A stretch of DNA of 64,000 nt from Schistocephalus solidus (Eukaryota > Platyhelminthes > Cestoda > Diphyllobothriidea > Diphyllobothriidae), in NCBI GenBank assembly GCA_017591395.1, contig WEDG01008814.1, positions 62,001-126,000 on the forward strand, given 5' to 3'. A model generated the notes under the pieces. That model saw nothing but the letters and a program-made list of their open reading frames with translations, made no database searches and was not told where the DNA came from. Position 1 is the stretch's first letter. Every line of letters starts with the position of its first letter. Below are positions 47,061 to 59,800 of this stretch, piece by piece. The translations under genes and the position numbers were made by a program.

Positions 47061-49179
47061 AAAAAAACAATATAATATGAAGTTAAAGTCAAAAGGATGG
47101 CTCACAAATCACAATCACCTGTTATCCACAACACCAATACCCGACCATTTCCAACGTACCACGCTGCCAGTGATCATCGTTGCCAAGGCGTGGACTTGTC
47201 GACCATTTCCGAATCAAATTCAGCATCAGTTGACAACAAAACTGCTTTCTCCACACCTACTCCATGTTATTGTAACTACTTTGAATGGAAAGTTATATGA
47301 GATTAAGTACTGTATGTCTGCCGCCATTGTCAGTGCAGAGGATACAGTCGCATTAGGGTACGAACAGAGGGGGCAGTTCAAATCTGTTCAATCTTTCGTT
47401 TTCTTCTTTTAATTCTGTTTATTTGTGAAAAAATCTGGATTAACAGCTATGGTGAACATTACACAAGTCTGCATCTTTTATTTATGCGAAAAGCGTGTGA
47501 ATCCCTCGATTGCATCCAATATCAGGTTGGTCATTTAAAAAATCGTCTGAATATTTGAAGGGAAAGCTTTTCAATAGAGTTGGCTTGAATTTATGCGTAA
47601 CAAATATTCCTGAATCAAACAAGTTCATTTACTGGTCTTTTCGGCCACTGCCTTAGCCGCGTTAAAGGAGGCAGCATTAAGAGTTAACTTAAAACGATGG
47701 TTATACGTCGCAGACAGATGTGACAATAGCCCTCAGGTAGGAAAAGTTTATGAAATGATGCAGTGGCAAACAAACTCTCTGCCAAATTCTCCTGCCAATT
47801 TTTCTTATACAGTAAATTTTATATTTGTGGTAAATTTGAATATCTGCCTGCCCTTAATATATCAAATCAACAGGTGATAAATCTGATCATATGCAGTCAG
47901 ACTCTATGCAGGTTACACAGTGCACCACCTTTATAGTATAACTGAAACTATGTCCTTGCGATGACAGGTTGTCATCTTACGATAAGCAAACTACACGATT
48001 ATTTGTTGTTTTGTTATGTCCGCATTGTAAATGGATAGCTTAAATATTTTGGGGTCTGGTTATTTACATACCATTCCACCAGAAAAAGTAATCGGTCGCC
48101 GAGGAATAGCATATGTGACAGCTTATGTTAATGACCTCTGTTGATACCGTTCTCCTCCCCATCAAGCAACACCCTTCGTCTCTCAAAAGGGGAAAACGAT
48201 GTCAACCTCCAATACCTTCTACCAACAGTAACGGCAGTAAAGAGCAATTACTTTGAAATATGATCTGGGGAAGTCTTTCTAACGTCCCCTTGAGTGGCGT
48301 CTAGTGTTTGAGCAACGGCCAACTGTGTAGTTGAAGATTGAGGCTCAAAATTAAACAGCAGAAAGTGCCACAGGCCAGGAACACTTTAATACGAGTCCTG
48401 ATTACATGGAACTTAATCTACATGACAGACTGTGTGGAAACCTGCAATTGATCCAGAACTCAATGTCAGAGATAACCGGAATTCCTTAATTTGAACACCT
48501 AATTTACTAATTATTGTCATTCAACAAAACTTAAAAAATTAACTGTATATTTTACCAGATGGCATATTTCACATGATTTTCATGCAAAGTAGAAAAGCTT
48601 TGGGAAAGTTATAGATCATGGCCTTATTATCCAAAAACATCTTCCTCAATTAAAGAAGTCTTTTGTTGGTTTCTACCGGTGGCGGCTTCTTCAAGAAATT
48701 CAAAATGGCGAAATGCATGAAAGCTTTTTAAACGTGCGCATTGATCAAAGAGATTTTCAGTAATGCAAATTTCCAATGATTTTAATGGAAAGTGAAGCTT
48801 GAAAGGTCTTAGTGATGGGTAACTTATGCCTGCTCATCGGCAGTACTAGCTATATCAATAAGTGCATTTGTGAGGCAGTCCTGCTTGTTGACGATTCACA
48901 AAGCAGGAAATCACATCAAAACTAACGAGAACACGAAAATATTATAGAATTTCTTGTTAATTGAACAGCTTTTTTCATTAATTTGAAAAGAATTAACGGT
49001 ACATTCGAAAGCAGGCCAAATTTAATAACCACCAAGACCGTATTACATAAATATAATTCAACATAACATACAATGGAATATGATGAGTCATATCGTTGAA
49101 TGATAACAAAGTTTCTGCCGTCTCAACATTAAAAGCTGGCCTCTGGTTGGTTTGAAGTACGCGCACCGAATACAGTCAC
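47061..49179. other. No gene recognised
   Basis: AT-rich, with only short frames. Nothing shared with the repeats described elsewhere was noticed. Confidence 0.4.
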
Positions 49180-49340
49180 GTGAGCTAGACCATCACGACC
49201 GACGTTGTCCCATCTGGTCCCCGCAATGAGGTGTGTGCTGGTCAAGTATTTATATGAATTAGCTAATAGTGATAGGATAATTGCATAGATCTGTCATACT
49301 TACTCCTTCCCAATCATCTTGTGCCCAGTAGGAAGAATCT
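49180..49340 (+). repeat. Unclassified interspersed repeat, weak copy 5
   Basis: ACCATCACGACCGACG, ATGAATTAGCTAATAGTGAT, TACTTACTCCTTCCC and TTGTGCCCAGTAGGAAG follow the order of the family at 34243 and 37600, with heavy divergence. Confidence 0.3.
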
Positions 49341-51279
49341 GGTGCTATTGCTGAGAAATCTATGAAACCTATGGTGGCGTGCTACATAACTATGGTCCGC
49401 GCACGATGGACTAGGTTTTCACAGAAAGATTAAGCGGTCCGCTCGAATACCACCAGATTGGGAATGACATCAAGCCCCATTCCAAAAGGAAAATAACAGC
49501 CTATCTCTCCACCTCAAGAGGAGGACACAGTTACTCTGTCAGTCGACAACCTTCGAAAGTACGAGTTTTAGCGCGTCAAATTGCTTACACTGATGAATAT
49601 GCCTTGAAGTGCCCCGAAGACGGAGTGCTTAGTGTTGAATTCACTTTCTCTTCCCTCTCCGGCGCGCCAACCCGCTATCCGAGCCAGAAAACCACTTAAA
49701 AAGTAATTGGGCGTCAGTTGCATAGCATGAGTTGGGTTCCGTATACCATTTCCTATTAAACGGTTCATTCTTTACTTTTTGCATTTTTATATTTGTAATG
49801 AAGTCGATGATCAATGTAATAACTTTGAACAAGTTGAGAAAATTTATGAGTTTTGGCAAACCAGAGGTTTATTCATTGTAATTTCCCCATTTGGTATAGG
49901 GACTTGCTTATTTACGGATCTTGCACGCCTCTATTCCATTAATGTGGAATTTTTTAATCGGCTTAACTTTTGCGGTCGCATAAGCTGATGCACATTACTT
50001 CGTTGGAAAGCCTGAAGTTTATTCGACCCTTTCCTTGATTACTGTTAAGTATTCCGTGATCCAGTTTGAGCAAAATATTCCCCACATCGTTGAATGGTGT
50101 CTAATTACTACAGATGTTAAGAGCTTCAGATTGCATACTCGGAAAGTCACCCCTGCTATTCGTGTGTACTGGGTCCGAACTTTCAGTATTAAATCTATGG
50201 TCAACTTGTAACTTGGCTAAATTCTACACTTTCTGGGATTTTGATCAGTTGGCTAAGTTGGCTAGAGCGTTGGCTGTACTTAAGAGTTCCCCTTGCTGGC
50301 GTGGTTTCGAATCCCACCAAGGCTGCCGAATTTTTCACAAGTGGGTCCAAGGAATTTTTATCTTTGCCAATCTGAACCTTTCTTTTTGTATTTCTCAAGG
50401 TCAACTTGTTTAAATTTGTTCCGAGTTCGTCTTCGATGCTGCGCTTTTTTTTCGAGGCCCCGCCGTCCCATTAATCGTCAACAGGCGATTTCCTTTATGT
50501 CCGGATTTGTTATTGATATGATCGTAACATGACCTCAGTTCTTCGTCGAATGCAATTTCGCCTACCTGACAGTGACTTCCTCGATTCTCGACCGGTAAAC
50601 GTTTATAGGGGGCAAACTCTGTAGTGCATTTCCCAGACTTTTTACTTGTTACTGTCATCACTGATTGTATAAAATTTTTCAGGATAGTGTATTTACTTCG
50701 TCATTTGCAGGTACCCCTATTAGCATTGCAGTGGCGAATTTTGCGCTTTTTTGCAAGAGCCCTGTGTAATTGCCGGCAGCCCCTGATGGCATTCGTGAGC
50801 CTTTTTCATGTATGCGCGACGAAAGCGTTTTTCTTCGGCTCGGGAAATGCTATCAGGGATTCTCGTCACATCACGACTACAAATTACCGATCTTATGCGC
50901 TCCAGTTCACTCTTTGGTTACCTTATTGTATATTATGGAATCAAAGATATACAATGCACATTGATGATCACCAATCTGGGGTTCGCCGGCTAAGTAAAAC
51001 ATCCAGCTCATTAAACAGGGGCGGATCATAACGCTAAGCACCAAAGCGAAGGCTACCACGCCTTAGTGATGAGTGCCTGTTTGTATCAGGTGCACCCAAA
51101 GGACAGAGACCTATAACCGCATGTCAGAGAATCTGGCATACGCAACTAACAATGTCTGGTGTTTGCCTTTTGAGCATCCTGATAGCCGTTTGAGTAAAAA
51201 CGAAATTCGTGTTCGAAATGCCGAATGACAGACTGGTCCTTTCCGTAGAGCTCCATGTGTCCCATCTTCTATCTGAGCC
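49341..51279. other. No certain gene; possible exons not resolved
   Basis: Coding-like pieces such as DMTSVLRRMQFRLPDSDF (about 50525) after an AG acceptor, and frames at 50700-50990 after TTTGCAG, might be exons of the gene further right. Frames and splice phases could not be chained. A tRNA-like sequence lies at 50248-50320. Confidence 0.25.
50248..50320 (+). other. tRNA-like sequence (SINE head or tRNA pseudogene)
   Basis: TTGGCTAGAGCGTTGG at 50258 fits an A box, and GGTTTCGAATCCCACC at 50303 fits a B box with one extra T. The spacing between them suits a tRNA-derived SINE head. A proper anticodon arm and closed acceptor stem are not evident, so a functional tRNA is unlikely. Confidence 0.45.
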
Positions 51280-51534
51280 TTAGTCGGTGTCGGTGCTGTG
51301 ACGTTTGATCCGGGTGCGTTTTTTAGGGTCACAGTAAATGGACCCGTAAATTTAGTCGTGTGCACCTGTCCAGTAGTGTTAGCAGGCAGTGAGGTGCTAG
51401 TTGTAGGCCGACATAGGCATGGCAATTACACCATTACAGAGACTTGCGTCACGGCTGTACATACTATCTTTTCTAGCAACCCGGCATCTCGACCACATAC
51501 CGGAAACACGGTACATCGGAAATATCCGGTCTAA
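51280..51534. other. Open on both strands; strand of any exon undecided
   Basis: The plus frame reads VTFDPGAFFRVTVNGPVN and VVLAGSEVLVVG, beta-strand-like, and shares TFDP with the frame at 51860. The minus frame (51425-51111) reads FTGPFTVTLKNAPGSNVT. No family recognised on either strand. Confidence 0.25.
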
Positions 51535-51756
51535 ATTATAATGATTTCGGGTCATTCAGTTCTCTTCTCACGAGTAATCATTTGTTTACTAAGTTGCGAA
51601 CTGTACTAAAATTAGGCAGGCGATTAATGTCGCTTCTGCTGATTTCTTCTGTTAATTTTTTGAGGTAACTTGCATAGCATATTGCCCAAAGGCTTGTGTT
51701 GATTGACTAGAGCGCATAAACGATTGTGAATAATTTTAAATGCCGCGGTCCGCGCC

Positions 51757-54700
51757 TTGCTTTTGGGGAAGGGAGTTGTAAGGAGGGCCTGCCGTCCCTC
51801 ACGAATGGATCAGGGTTGTAGCTGTGCGGCATCTAGCTGTCAGCCTTTGGTGGGATCCAACAGTGGCCTTACGTTTGATCCGGTGAACATAAAAAAATAC
51901 GGAAAACGGTTTTCGGTAAGTGCTCCGAACTCGAGTACCTGGGTCTTGCTGAACATGTATTTGAATGGAACATCGCCTGCAGTGGTACTCATTCTTATCA
52001 TTTGGTTGGTGATCAGGCGACGCGGTTCAGTTCTGAACTCTCGGGTTCCAAAACCACGTTTGTGTTGGTTTTTTTATTTTCGACTTGGGTCTGTTTGCAT
52101 GAAATAACCTCTGAACTCTAAACTTTGTGCTTTATCGTCTGCTTTATATGTGTTCTCTTTCTTTTAGGCCACTCGTAGTGATCTAATAGCGAAGAAGGTT
52201 GCGGGTATCTTTCCCAAACGATCTATCTGGCGTTCTTTGGGCCTGGATTATAGCAACAGCCCATCTGAAAATGGTATCGTTAAAACGATCAAGTTTTCTT
52301 GTCGCTTAGGTTTCTCAAATTATTTGTTAGCAAAATGAATTCCTCCACGTCCGGGTATTTTTTCAACTTGTGTCGCTCACCAAATTGTTTCTTTTCAAAG
52401 TTAAAATATTTTTTCACAGATCAGTGTCCTGCGTTGTAGGTGGTTCGTTATCCTGTCTAGCAAGGGCCGCTCGTGAATTACCACAACTGGTGAAACGCGC
52501 ATGCAGTCCCTCAAGCTACCTCGCTACATCCTCGCAACTGTCCAGTCCGGCACCCGAACCGCCTAAGAGGCCCGCCTCTGCTAGCAGCCGGATCCGTCTC
52601 TCGGCTCCAGGTCGTCTTAGTCCACCACCCACGGCTTTGCATACCAACGCTCCCCCGGGGCCACCTGCGGATAGATCCGCCATCAGGCATGCCGTCTCAA
52701 GGTTGGCTGACATTACCCCGGTGCTTGAGCGGTACGGCCAATTGTCGAATTCAGCGTCGCCTAGCAAGATCACTTTTTTGTCTCAGCCACCTTTCACTGC
52801 TTTCTACACAATCTCCTGCATCAGCGACTGAGAATAGAGCGCCCTCACCGCTGTTTCGTAGATCATTGTCTCCGAACAGCCGGTTGCATGGGCAATCCGC
52901 AGAGATGGCTTCAGTAAAACGTCTCCGGCGCGAATCTCTGTCATCCACACGTCAGCGAGATGCTTCCACCTCCCCACTGCCACCATCGGCACCACTTTTC
53001 TCCAGACCGTTCCTCACCACGTCTTCCTACTACTATCAGCCCGAGTTCGACTCTCTCGACTGGAGTACCAGTACTTGCCTGTCTGCTGATGCTTCAAGCT
53101 CAGAGTCCATTGAAAGTAGGTGTTTCATAGTACATTATCAGTACGATTCCCTGCACTAGCGAGTGGATATTTCTTTTGCATCATGAGGCACAGTGAGAGT
53201 CGCACGCGAGGTTGTCAGAACACATGCTATCGTCCATTTGTAAATTTGCCAGCATAAAGCGATATTCGTTTGAAGTGTGTGAAAGTATTTGTCTCACTTT
53301 TACCGATCTAGATGGAAGTCTTAGAGCCAGCTTCTCGTTAGATGAACACTTAAGATGACCTCTAGATATTTATCTGACTGACTTCATGTATCATTAGTAT
53401 TACCAGGTAGTCAGTCATCTTCCTTGCCGGCCCCTCACCTGACAGTAGCTGCCTTCCTTTGACCTGCTGTCAGCTCGAGGATATGTTGCCCCACCTTTTC
53501 GTTGTTTAGGCTTAAATTAAACTCCTTTCCTCTCTGAATCCCGTCACGCCTCCCTTAGCATTTGGCATACGGTTAGGGGTTTGAGACAGAGTTTAAGGTT
53601 AGATTTTTGATATAGGCTTAGGTTCCATGGTTAAACTATCAATTTTGTCAGATTTAACTATATATTCTTATTTTTCCTTCGATCCCATTGATCGTCACGG
53701 GTCGGGAGTATTTCGAGTTAAATATCGGAAAGGATGCCTTGTATGACCGTCTAAACGGGACTTGGAAAATAGAACTGCCCACAATGCATGTGGCTTTGCA
53801 CTAAATTCCATGGAAATTAGGTTTAGGATTAAGGTGAGTGTTGAGATTAAATTTCTGGTTAGGTTTGAGTTTGAATTTAAGACCAGAGTTTGGTTTAAGA
53901 TCACGATTAGGCTAGGCGTTACGGTTATGATCGTGTTAATTGTAGGGTTTAGGGCTGAGTTTAAGATTAAGGTACCAGTTTAATTTTATGTTAGGGTTAG
54001 CGTTAAGAAACGGGTGTATTTACCTTTCCTGAAATTTATCGTAAGTCCATCTATTTTAAGCGCACGAGGCACTTACAATGCCCGTGTCCATTTTAGGCGG
54101 TCACACAAGGCATCCCTACCGAAATACCTAACTAATGTCTCCGGTTTTCATTTGATTCCACCCGGCTGCAGCTCCTAATTTGCAGTCTTTCAGTTTGTGC
54201 GCACGCGTTATGCGCATTCTTGGTGTATTTAAATAAGCTAATGTCGGGAATGTGCCTTTTATCTTTTGCTACCCAAAATATCCGTATGTCAGTTTCGTTT
54301 ACTCCACCCATAACACGTATATTCTCAGCGTTCTCGTATTGGAAGAGCCCCTGCTTCCCTTTTTCTGAGTGGGGCTACATATCCGACCCTTTCCTGTAAA
54401 TACCATCCACGTGCAGGCTATCACAGTGTTCTTCAGTCCTCCTTGTTGAACTTGTCGCCTGTGAGATGTTGCGGGGCACATCGTTGGTGCTTAACCTAGC
54501 GTTAGTTCATTGCATACCCAGTTACCTTTTCAACTATTTTAACCCTTTTCTGTGGGCACTTATTTGCCCCAATTTCATCGAAGTACCCTCCTGGCGTGTG
54601 CATGACCTGCTCGCCAACTACGCTACTGATTTGGGCCCTTCGAAGTTTCTCCGACCGCGTCCTTCCTTTACTCCTCCCACAAACTTTATAAAAAGCAAAA

Positions 54701-55206
54701 AGTCATCGCCTACTCGTCGGTCCTCAGCTCAACGCTCAGCGACATTGCCCACTCGCCACCTCCGACGCAATACCACCAAGGTGACCCGTCACCCGCGCAA
54801 TCAACATCACCATGACCGCAGTAAAGGTACTCAGCTACATGCTGACAGTGGCGGTAATGCTGCCGATAACGCGGAAAGCGAAGAAGACACGGATGATGCT
54901 GCATATCAACTGCGCCATAGCAAACTCGAAATAGAGGAAATTAAACGCGAGCGGGTGTCTCACCAGCGTATGGTCGAGGAGGAGCTGCGCTCACGACTCG
55001 AAAGGCGTGACTTGGAGAGTTGGGTGAGGTTAATCACTGCTCAGATTATATCTGTGTTCTTATTTTCTTTTGCATCTACTCTGTCCTCTGTTTTTAATTT
55101 TCTCTTGAAGGGCAGACGACAGGTGATCCGAACAGATCCACTTGCTGACTTAAACCCCGAAAAATATATGCCAACCCAGCTTGACTATCCGCTTTCTCGA
55201 AGTTAG
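51757..55206 (+). CDS. Possible multi-exon gene for an unknown membrane protein
   Basis: Proposed exons: a first one around 51757-52050 with an N-glycosylation site and a transmembrane helix followed by RRR (LNGTSPAVVLILIIWLVIRR). Next, 52168-52273 (ATRSDLIAKKVAGIFPKRSI) has a strong TTCTTTTAG acceptor. A Ser/Pro/Arg-rich exon runs from about 52440 or 52461 to 53115. The last exon, 54584-55206, carries a basic region, an acidic patch, a charged coiled coil (LEIEEIKRERVSHQRMVEEE), a second hydrophobic segment and a C-terminal tail. Phases agree at 52273/52440 or 52461 and at 53115/54584. Within the Ser/Pro exon the frame changes near 52780-52837, either a 58-bp intron or a frameshift. No homology recognised; composition and splice signals are the evidence. 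Confidence 0.4.
53560..54010 (+). repeat. Degenerate telomere-like tract (GGTTTAG / TTAGGG words)
   Basis: Recurrent GGTTAGG, GTTTAGG, GGGTTTAGGG and TTAGGGTTAG over 450 bp, heavily mutated. TTAGGG is the flatworm telomere repeat, so this may be an interstitial telomere relic or simply a low-complexity expansion. It lies in the proposed intron between 53115 and 54584. Confidence 0.55.
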
Positions 55207-57686
55207 TCCCCGTTTTTTATTATGATATACTATCTAACTGCCATTCGCGTCGATCCCTTTCACTACCTTCCCTTGTGCATTTTGTGAGCGCATGCTTAAC
55301 ATGTACTTTGTCGCGCTTCCAGTTAGTTTTAGGCAACCGCTATTAAGTCGTTCTATTCCTAAGTCCATAATTCACCGTCGTCAGCACCGTGTCGGCTAAC
55401 CTTAAAAAGCTCTACCTACCATTATTCGTGCCACGCAATGAGCCTGTTCAATATTGAATGACTTCTCCTGTCCCCTCTATTTGATCTATCGTTGTCAGGT
55501 GTTATCTACGAAAAATGCAGACGCAGTTAAGTATGCGAGGGGATTCACAATTAGTAACACATGCTATGGTGGTATTGTTATCCTACACTTTGAAACCCGC
55601 TGACCTCACATACTTAGGAGTAGACATCTCATTACCATTTATGCTACATTTACCCGGTATTTTCTGCAGGTAATTTTATCCATATCGTGGACTCGATCCC
55701 CGTCGTAGCGTTTGGCTGTTGCGTTCCAAAACCCACGTTCACGTAAGTGGTTTCTTTAAAGTTGACTATGTTGTTGACTACCTTGCATTAGTTTTTTCCT
55801 GCCCCCTGCTATCATCTGTTTGTGGAGCTTTTAGTAAGATTATTAGAAGTCGAGCGTTATTATGTTTTTTTTTAATTCGACCTCGGTTTCCGTGTTTCTT
55901 TCAGCCGGTTTTCTCTAACGTGAGACCCGTTCACTGCCTGCAACGTGCGGTACGTGCCTGCGGGATCGATGACTTCCTCGTTCAGGGTGTTAACTCAAGC
56001 GCTAGTGCGTAGGGTGTTCGCTGCCCCCAGCATCACCTTGTTGCTCGTCCTTCAGAATCGCGTCTAACGAATCTCCTTCCCCTCCAGATATAGTAGTCCA
56101 CCAGGCTGTATTTTGTTCATTGTCTATCTTTTGTATGCCACCACATTCCCGCTCCCATTCCTCATGAACCAAACGCAGCCTACGTGCGTAAGCGCTCCCG
56201 GATCAACTTGGTCTACACCATGTATAAATTTATTCCTAACCTTTTTATGAAGCTCTCTGTTTGATTAATAAATACTGCATTGCAGCTCATGTGTTTGCTT
56301 TGTTCTGGTCTTTATGCCGCGCGCCTGAGCCTAAACAGGGTAACCGCTGTACGCAATGTACAGAGGGTTTGGTCACGGGTCGCTCTCTTGCTATCATTTT
56401 TGTCAAGTGGGTTCAACCGTCTGATTTTTATGAGTTCAAATGTGATAAATAGAAGCAACCTGTACTTCGGCCGCTATCCTACGGAACTATTTGTTAGGTT
56501 TGAGTTTTCTGACTAGGAAGCAATGATATTTGTAAGTATCCCACAATTGAACTCCAGGCCCTTATTGCTTAGGGTTGAACTGTCAACCACCCTATCATCA
56601 CTACTAGACCTGCCACTGTAGGAGTGATCGCACATGCCAACAAAAGGAAAAAGAAGTGAGTGCGTACTTTCTAATAAGACCATTAGCATCAAACTGTTTC
56701 GCTGCAGATTTTCTACGACTCCGAATTGCACAAAATGAATGCAGGGGGATTTAGCTGCTGTTGACGGTCGGTATGAAGTATGATAATTTCGGTTTCAAAG
56801 TGTGTTTGATGATCAAATGGGGCAGGGTACAGGGAGCCGCTAGATTGTCCTGGATGAAGCCTGGCGGATGTTGACCGAAGAACCGAATTGCTCTTGTAAA
56901 ACCGGGTTCAAATCACGACATCTTCGCACAGGGCTCTCACTTTCGCGCGTAATCTGTCCCTGTATACCGCAGTTTTAGGGTTTCTTGATCGCGAAGATTG
57001 GAGGGAGTACAGCTGTTTCGTAGTAGCAGGGTGGCAACTTTCATTTTCGATTAAAAATCATCCGAATGACTTGCTTGCTAGTATGTGTTGTATCGGGAAA
57101 AATTTGACATTGCTTGCACGGGTCTTCACTTGAGTATGTCTTCGAAAAGTCAAAGTCGACTATTTATTAGGCTTTTGTCTCTGATGATTGTAATTTACCA
57201 CCTTACGGAAAACAATTTTGTTTACTGGGGTCGTCTCGAGGGCGGTGGATTCCGCGTGTTTCGGGGGAACAAATCTAATCTCTTCAGGGCAGGTGGCGTC
57301 GCTTGCTTTCCACTGCCACAAAACCCTTGACGTTTAGATCGGTGCCATTCCTAGTGTTCGATAAAAGCAAAAAATGAGGTTCCGCTTCAAGCGCATCAGT
57401 TCACTTTTGTCTCTTAAAAAGTGCAAAGGATAAATCCTGTCTCTTTCGTTTAAATACTGATCGTTCGTTTAAGCCGTCGCGGAATGATTTGTGTCTGTAA
57501 ATACTTCCCCTTCTGGATTTGTTCTTTCAAAGAGCAATGACCATGGGACTGCCTAGTCAAACATTCAGTCTCTGAGTCGCCGAATATGCGCACTTCTTCA
57601 CATCCGATTATCTGGAGTTGTGTACGGTGCCCGTTTAGTGATACTCACTTTCTAGGATTTATAGTCACAGAAATTGACTAATTGAG
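55207..57686. other. Mostly no gene; one exon-like piece at 55905-56012
   Basis: After GTTTCTTTCAG, a phase-0 frame encodes PVFSNVRPVHCLQRAVRACG and IDDFLVQGVNSS, ending at TAG 56012. It looks like a terminal exon but I cannot connect it. At 56850-56930 a GGGTTCAAATC box suggests another weak tRNA-like relic. The rest has no supported feature. Confidence 0.3.
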
Positions 57687-58206
57687 CCAGGTTGGCACCC
57701 TGCTCTGATCGCCTTCCCAGCCCCAACTCTGGTTAAGTATAATTCAGCGATGACACCCCGCTAGCGACTTCAAATAATAGGTTAGTCGAAGCCACCACAC
57801 CCGCCGAAGAAGCAGTTAAGCGGCCGTTGGCCAAGCTAAGCGCGGAGCTTGTACGAGGTTCTTTTGTGCGCACAAGACCGGCTCCTTCAACCTAATGGCA
57901 GTCGCTTCTGCTGCTGCTAGTGGACGTTGACCCAGTGGCTTGGGGTTGTTTGGTGGGACCTTATAAATTACACGGAAAGCTTCGCTTGGGTCCACACTAT
58001 GCCCGGGGTCAACAAGATGTGCAAGGATGGCGCTTTTTATGCTCTTGACTTCCCCTTTGCTCAGCCATACTGGGATGTGTTCTTTTATTCTTTTGGGATA
58101 AGCGCCGACTCGTGCGACCAATATAACCTGCTTCACAATCCTGTTTCAGCACGTACAAATAGGACTTTCATGTGAGCTGAACAACTACCTAGCAGTCTCT
58201 TTCCAA
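57687..58206 (+). repeat. Interspersed repeat interrupted by a Penelope-like insert
   Basis: Flanks 57687-57808 and 58137-58206 match 62088-62213 and 62241-62312 in the same order: CCCCAACTCTGGTTAAG, ATTCAGCGATGACACCCC, CACTTCAAATAATAGG on the left; AATCCTGTTTCAGCACGT and ATAGGACTTTCATG on the right. The segment between is Penelope-like. Confidence 0.8.
57812..58136 (-). mobile_element. 5'-truncated Penelope-like insert (end of GIY-YIG domain)
   Basis: About 325 bp nearly identical to 22845-23163. The minus strand encodes RIKEHIPVWLSKGEVKSIKS, ILAHLVDPGHSVDPSEAFRV and PVLCAQKNLVQAPRLAWP to a stop. The frame here is the original one; the 23-kb copy has one extra T. Truncation at the 5' side fits target-primed reverse transcription. 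Confidence 0.85.
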
Positions 58207-59409
58207 CTCTTTTGTGCTGGTCTTCTTTCCTCAATCCGCACAAAAGTCCTACTAACCCCCGATGGCCCTCATCGTGTTCAACAAACGTGATCCCTTAAGC
58301 ATAGAGGAGAGTAACCCCTAGAAGATAAGGAGCTTATATAATCTCCCACATCCTATGGTTTATGTCTCAGCTAGCCTCATGTGTTCCTTTGCCAACTTCA
58401 GAATTTAAGCATCTGTGATCGACTTAGGTATCCTGTTAGTTCTTTCTTTCTTTTTTTGATGAAATGCACAACTCCTACCGGCGATGTCAGCTGGCAGGGT
58501 CAATCTGTGGGACAAAGTGAAATTTAGTAAGACGTGAATTATCTTTGATCATTGGATTACGATTTTGGAGTCGCTAATTGTGTACCGGGTAACCACTGTG
58601 TGCTCCGAATGACCAGATAGCTGCATGTAGGTGAATTTTGGTTTTTTTAACGTCTGCTCGCGGATTTTGCTTTGACGTTGCCGTAGTTAGGTATTAGTGG
58701 GGCTTTAACGGCTCCTGATTAAGACTATTTGGTCAGTATATCGGCTCAGAATATATACTATGTCTGTTCTACAATAAAAGTTTGGGTGCAACGTATCTAT
58801 TCTTACCAGACGTTGGGAAGACTTTGCATAGACATGAGCGATGACTTTGAGTAACTCTCACTTCTTCACGGCTGAAATCTCTTCGTTTCAATGAGGTTGA
58901 CAAGTTGCTTACGTACAAAGATGAATGACGCATTTCGAGTGTAGTGGTATATCACGTTCACGCTCAAGTCCACAGACTCGAAGTAGCAATTTCCGATCAT
59001 GAAAATCGATGCGTTTCAGTCCTTATTGAAAACGTGTTCGAGGATGTGTTGCAAAGGATAAAAACAATCACTAAGGATGTCAGATTGAAGAAGCAGGTTG
59101 ATCTTTAGGAGCCATTTCCGACTCATTTCTCCCTTACCAATGAAGCACGTATAAGGGTTGTTAATATTTTGAAAAGGAATCTCCTACCGAAATTAGCCTC
59201 TTATCCAGAGGAATAACATTAAGTCGAGCAGATGTTTAACCACAAACGTCCTATCCGGCCTTGATCTCTCTCTCTTTCCAGAAGGCATGTGCGCATTTTC
59301 ACCAGTAGTCTCTTCTGGCGAAATAAATGTCAACAAACCTTAGCGGTCGAAGGGGCGTAAGGATTAGGGTATCTAAAATCCAATCACAGTATTGTGGTTT
59401 TACTCATCG
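58207..59409. other. No gene recognised
   Basis: AT-rich sequence with no frame of note and no repeat recognised on either strand. Confidence 0.4.
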
Positions 59410-59414
59410 ACAGA

Positions 59415-59598
59415 GGTTAAGCTGAATGGCATTACCGATACAGACAATGGAGATCATAATGGCCATTTCTGGCTTATTAGTCGTCATCATCCAACTATGC
59501 CTAACCATCTGAGGAGCGAACCACGATCTTTTGGTTATAAGTCCCCTGCCCTAACTAATCAGTCACGGGCTCGTTTTCCTGTAGGTTGCTATCGGGTA
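59415..59598 (-). repeat. SINE copy 3 (minus orientation)
   Basis: The reverse complement starts GAGCCCGTGACTGATTAGTT and continues through a tRNA-like head to ACTAATAAGCCAGAAATGGC, matching the head and first half of the copy at 17385. The 3' half is missing. Confidence 0.6.
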
Positions 59599-59599
59599 T

Positions 59600-59800
59600 A
59601 TTAATAATGGCCTTAAGGATTGTAACACCTGGGGTTTTGGGGATGGCTAACTGATGTCGGCTAATAAGCCAGAACTGATCATTCCAGTCTCCCTTGTCTT
59701 TGTAGTTATTGTTATTCTGCCTTTGTGGTTGCTGGCGGGGTTCGAGATAAATGCCAAAGCACCACGAGCCGAGTGTATCCCGTAACTCGATAGCTTATCA
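59600..59800 (+). repeat. SINE copy 4 (plus orientation)
   Basis: GTCGGCTAATAAGCCAGAAC, CATTCCAGTCTCCCTTGTCT, TGGTTGCTGGCGGGGTTCGA and ATCCCGTAACTCGATAG match the body of the copy at 17385. The tRNA head is absent or decayed. It sits next to copy 3 in opposite orientation. Confidence 0.7.

Noticed and set aside
53695..53983. Open frames on both strands with Leu/Asn or Phe/Lys repeats
   Set aside because: Products of the telomere-like repeat tract.
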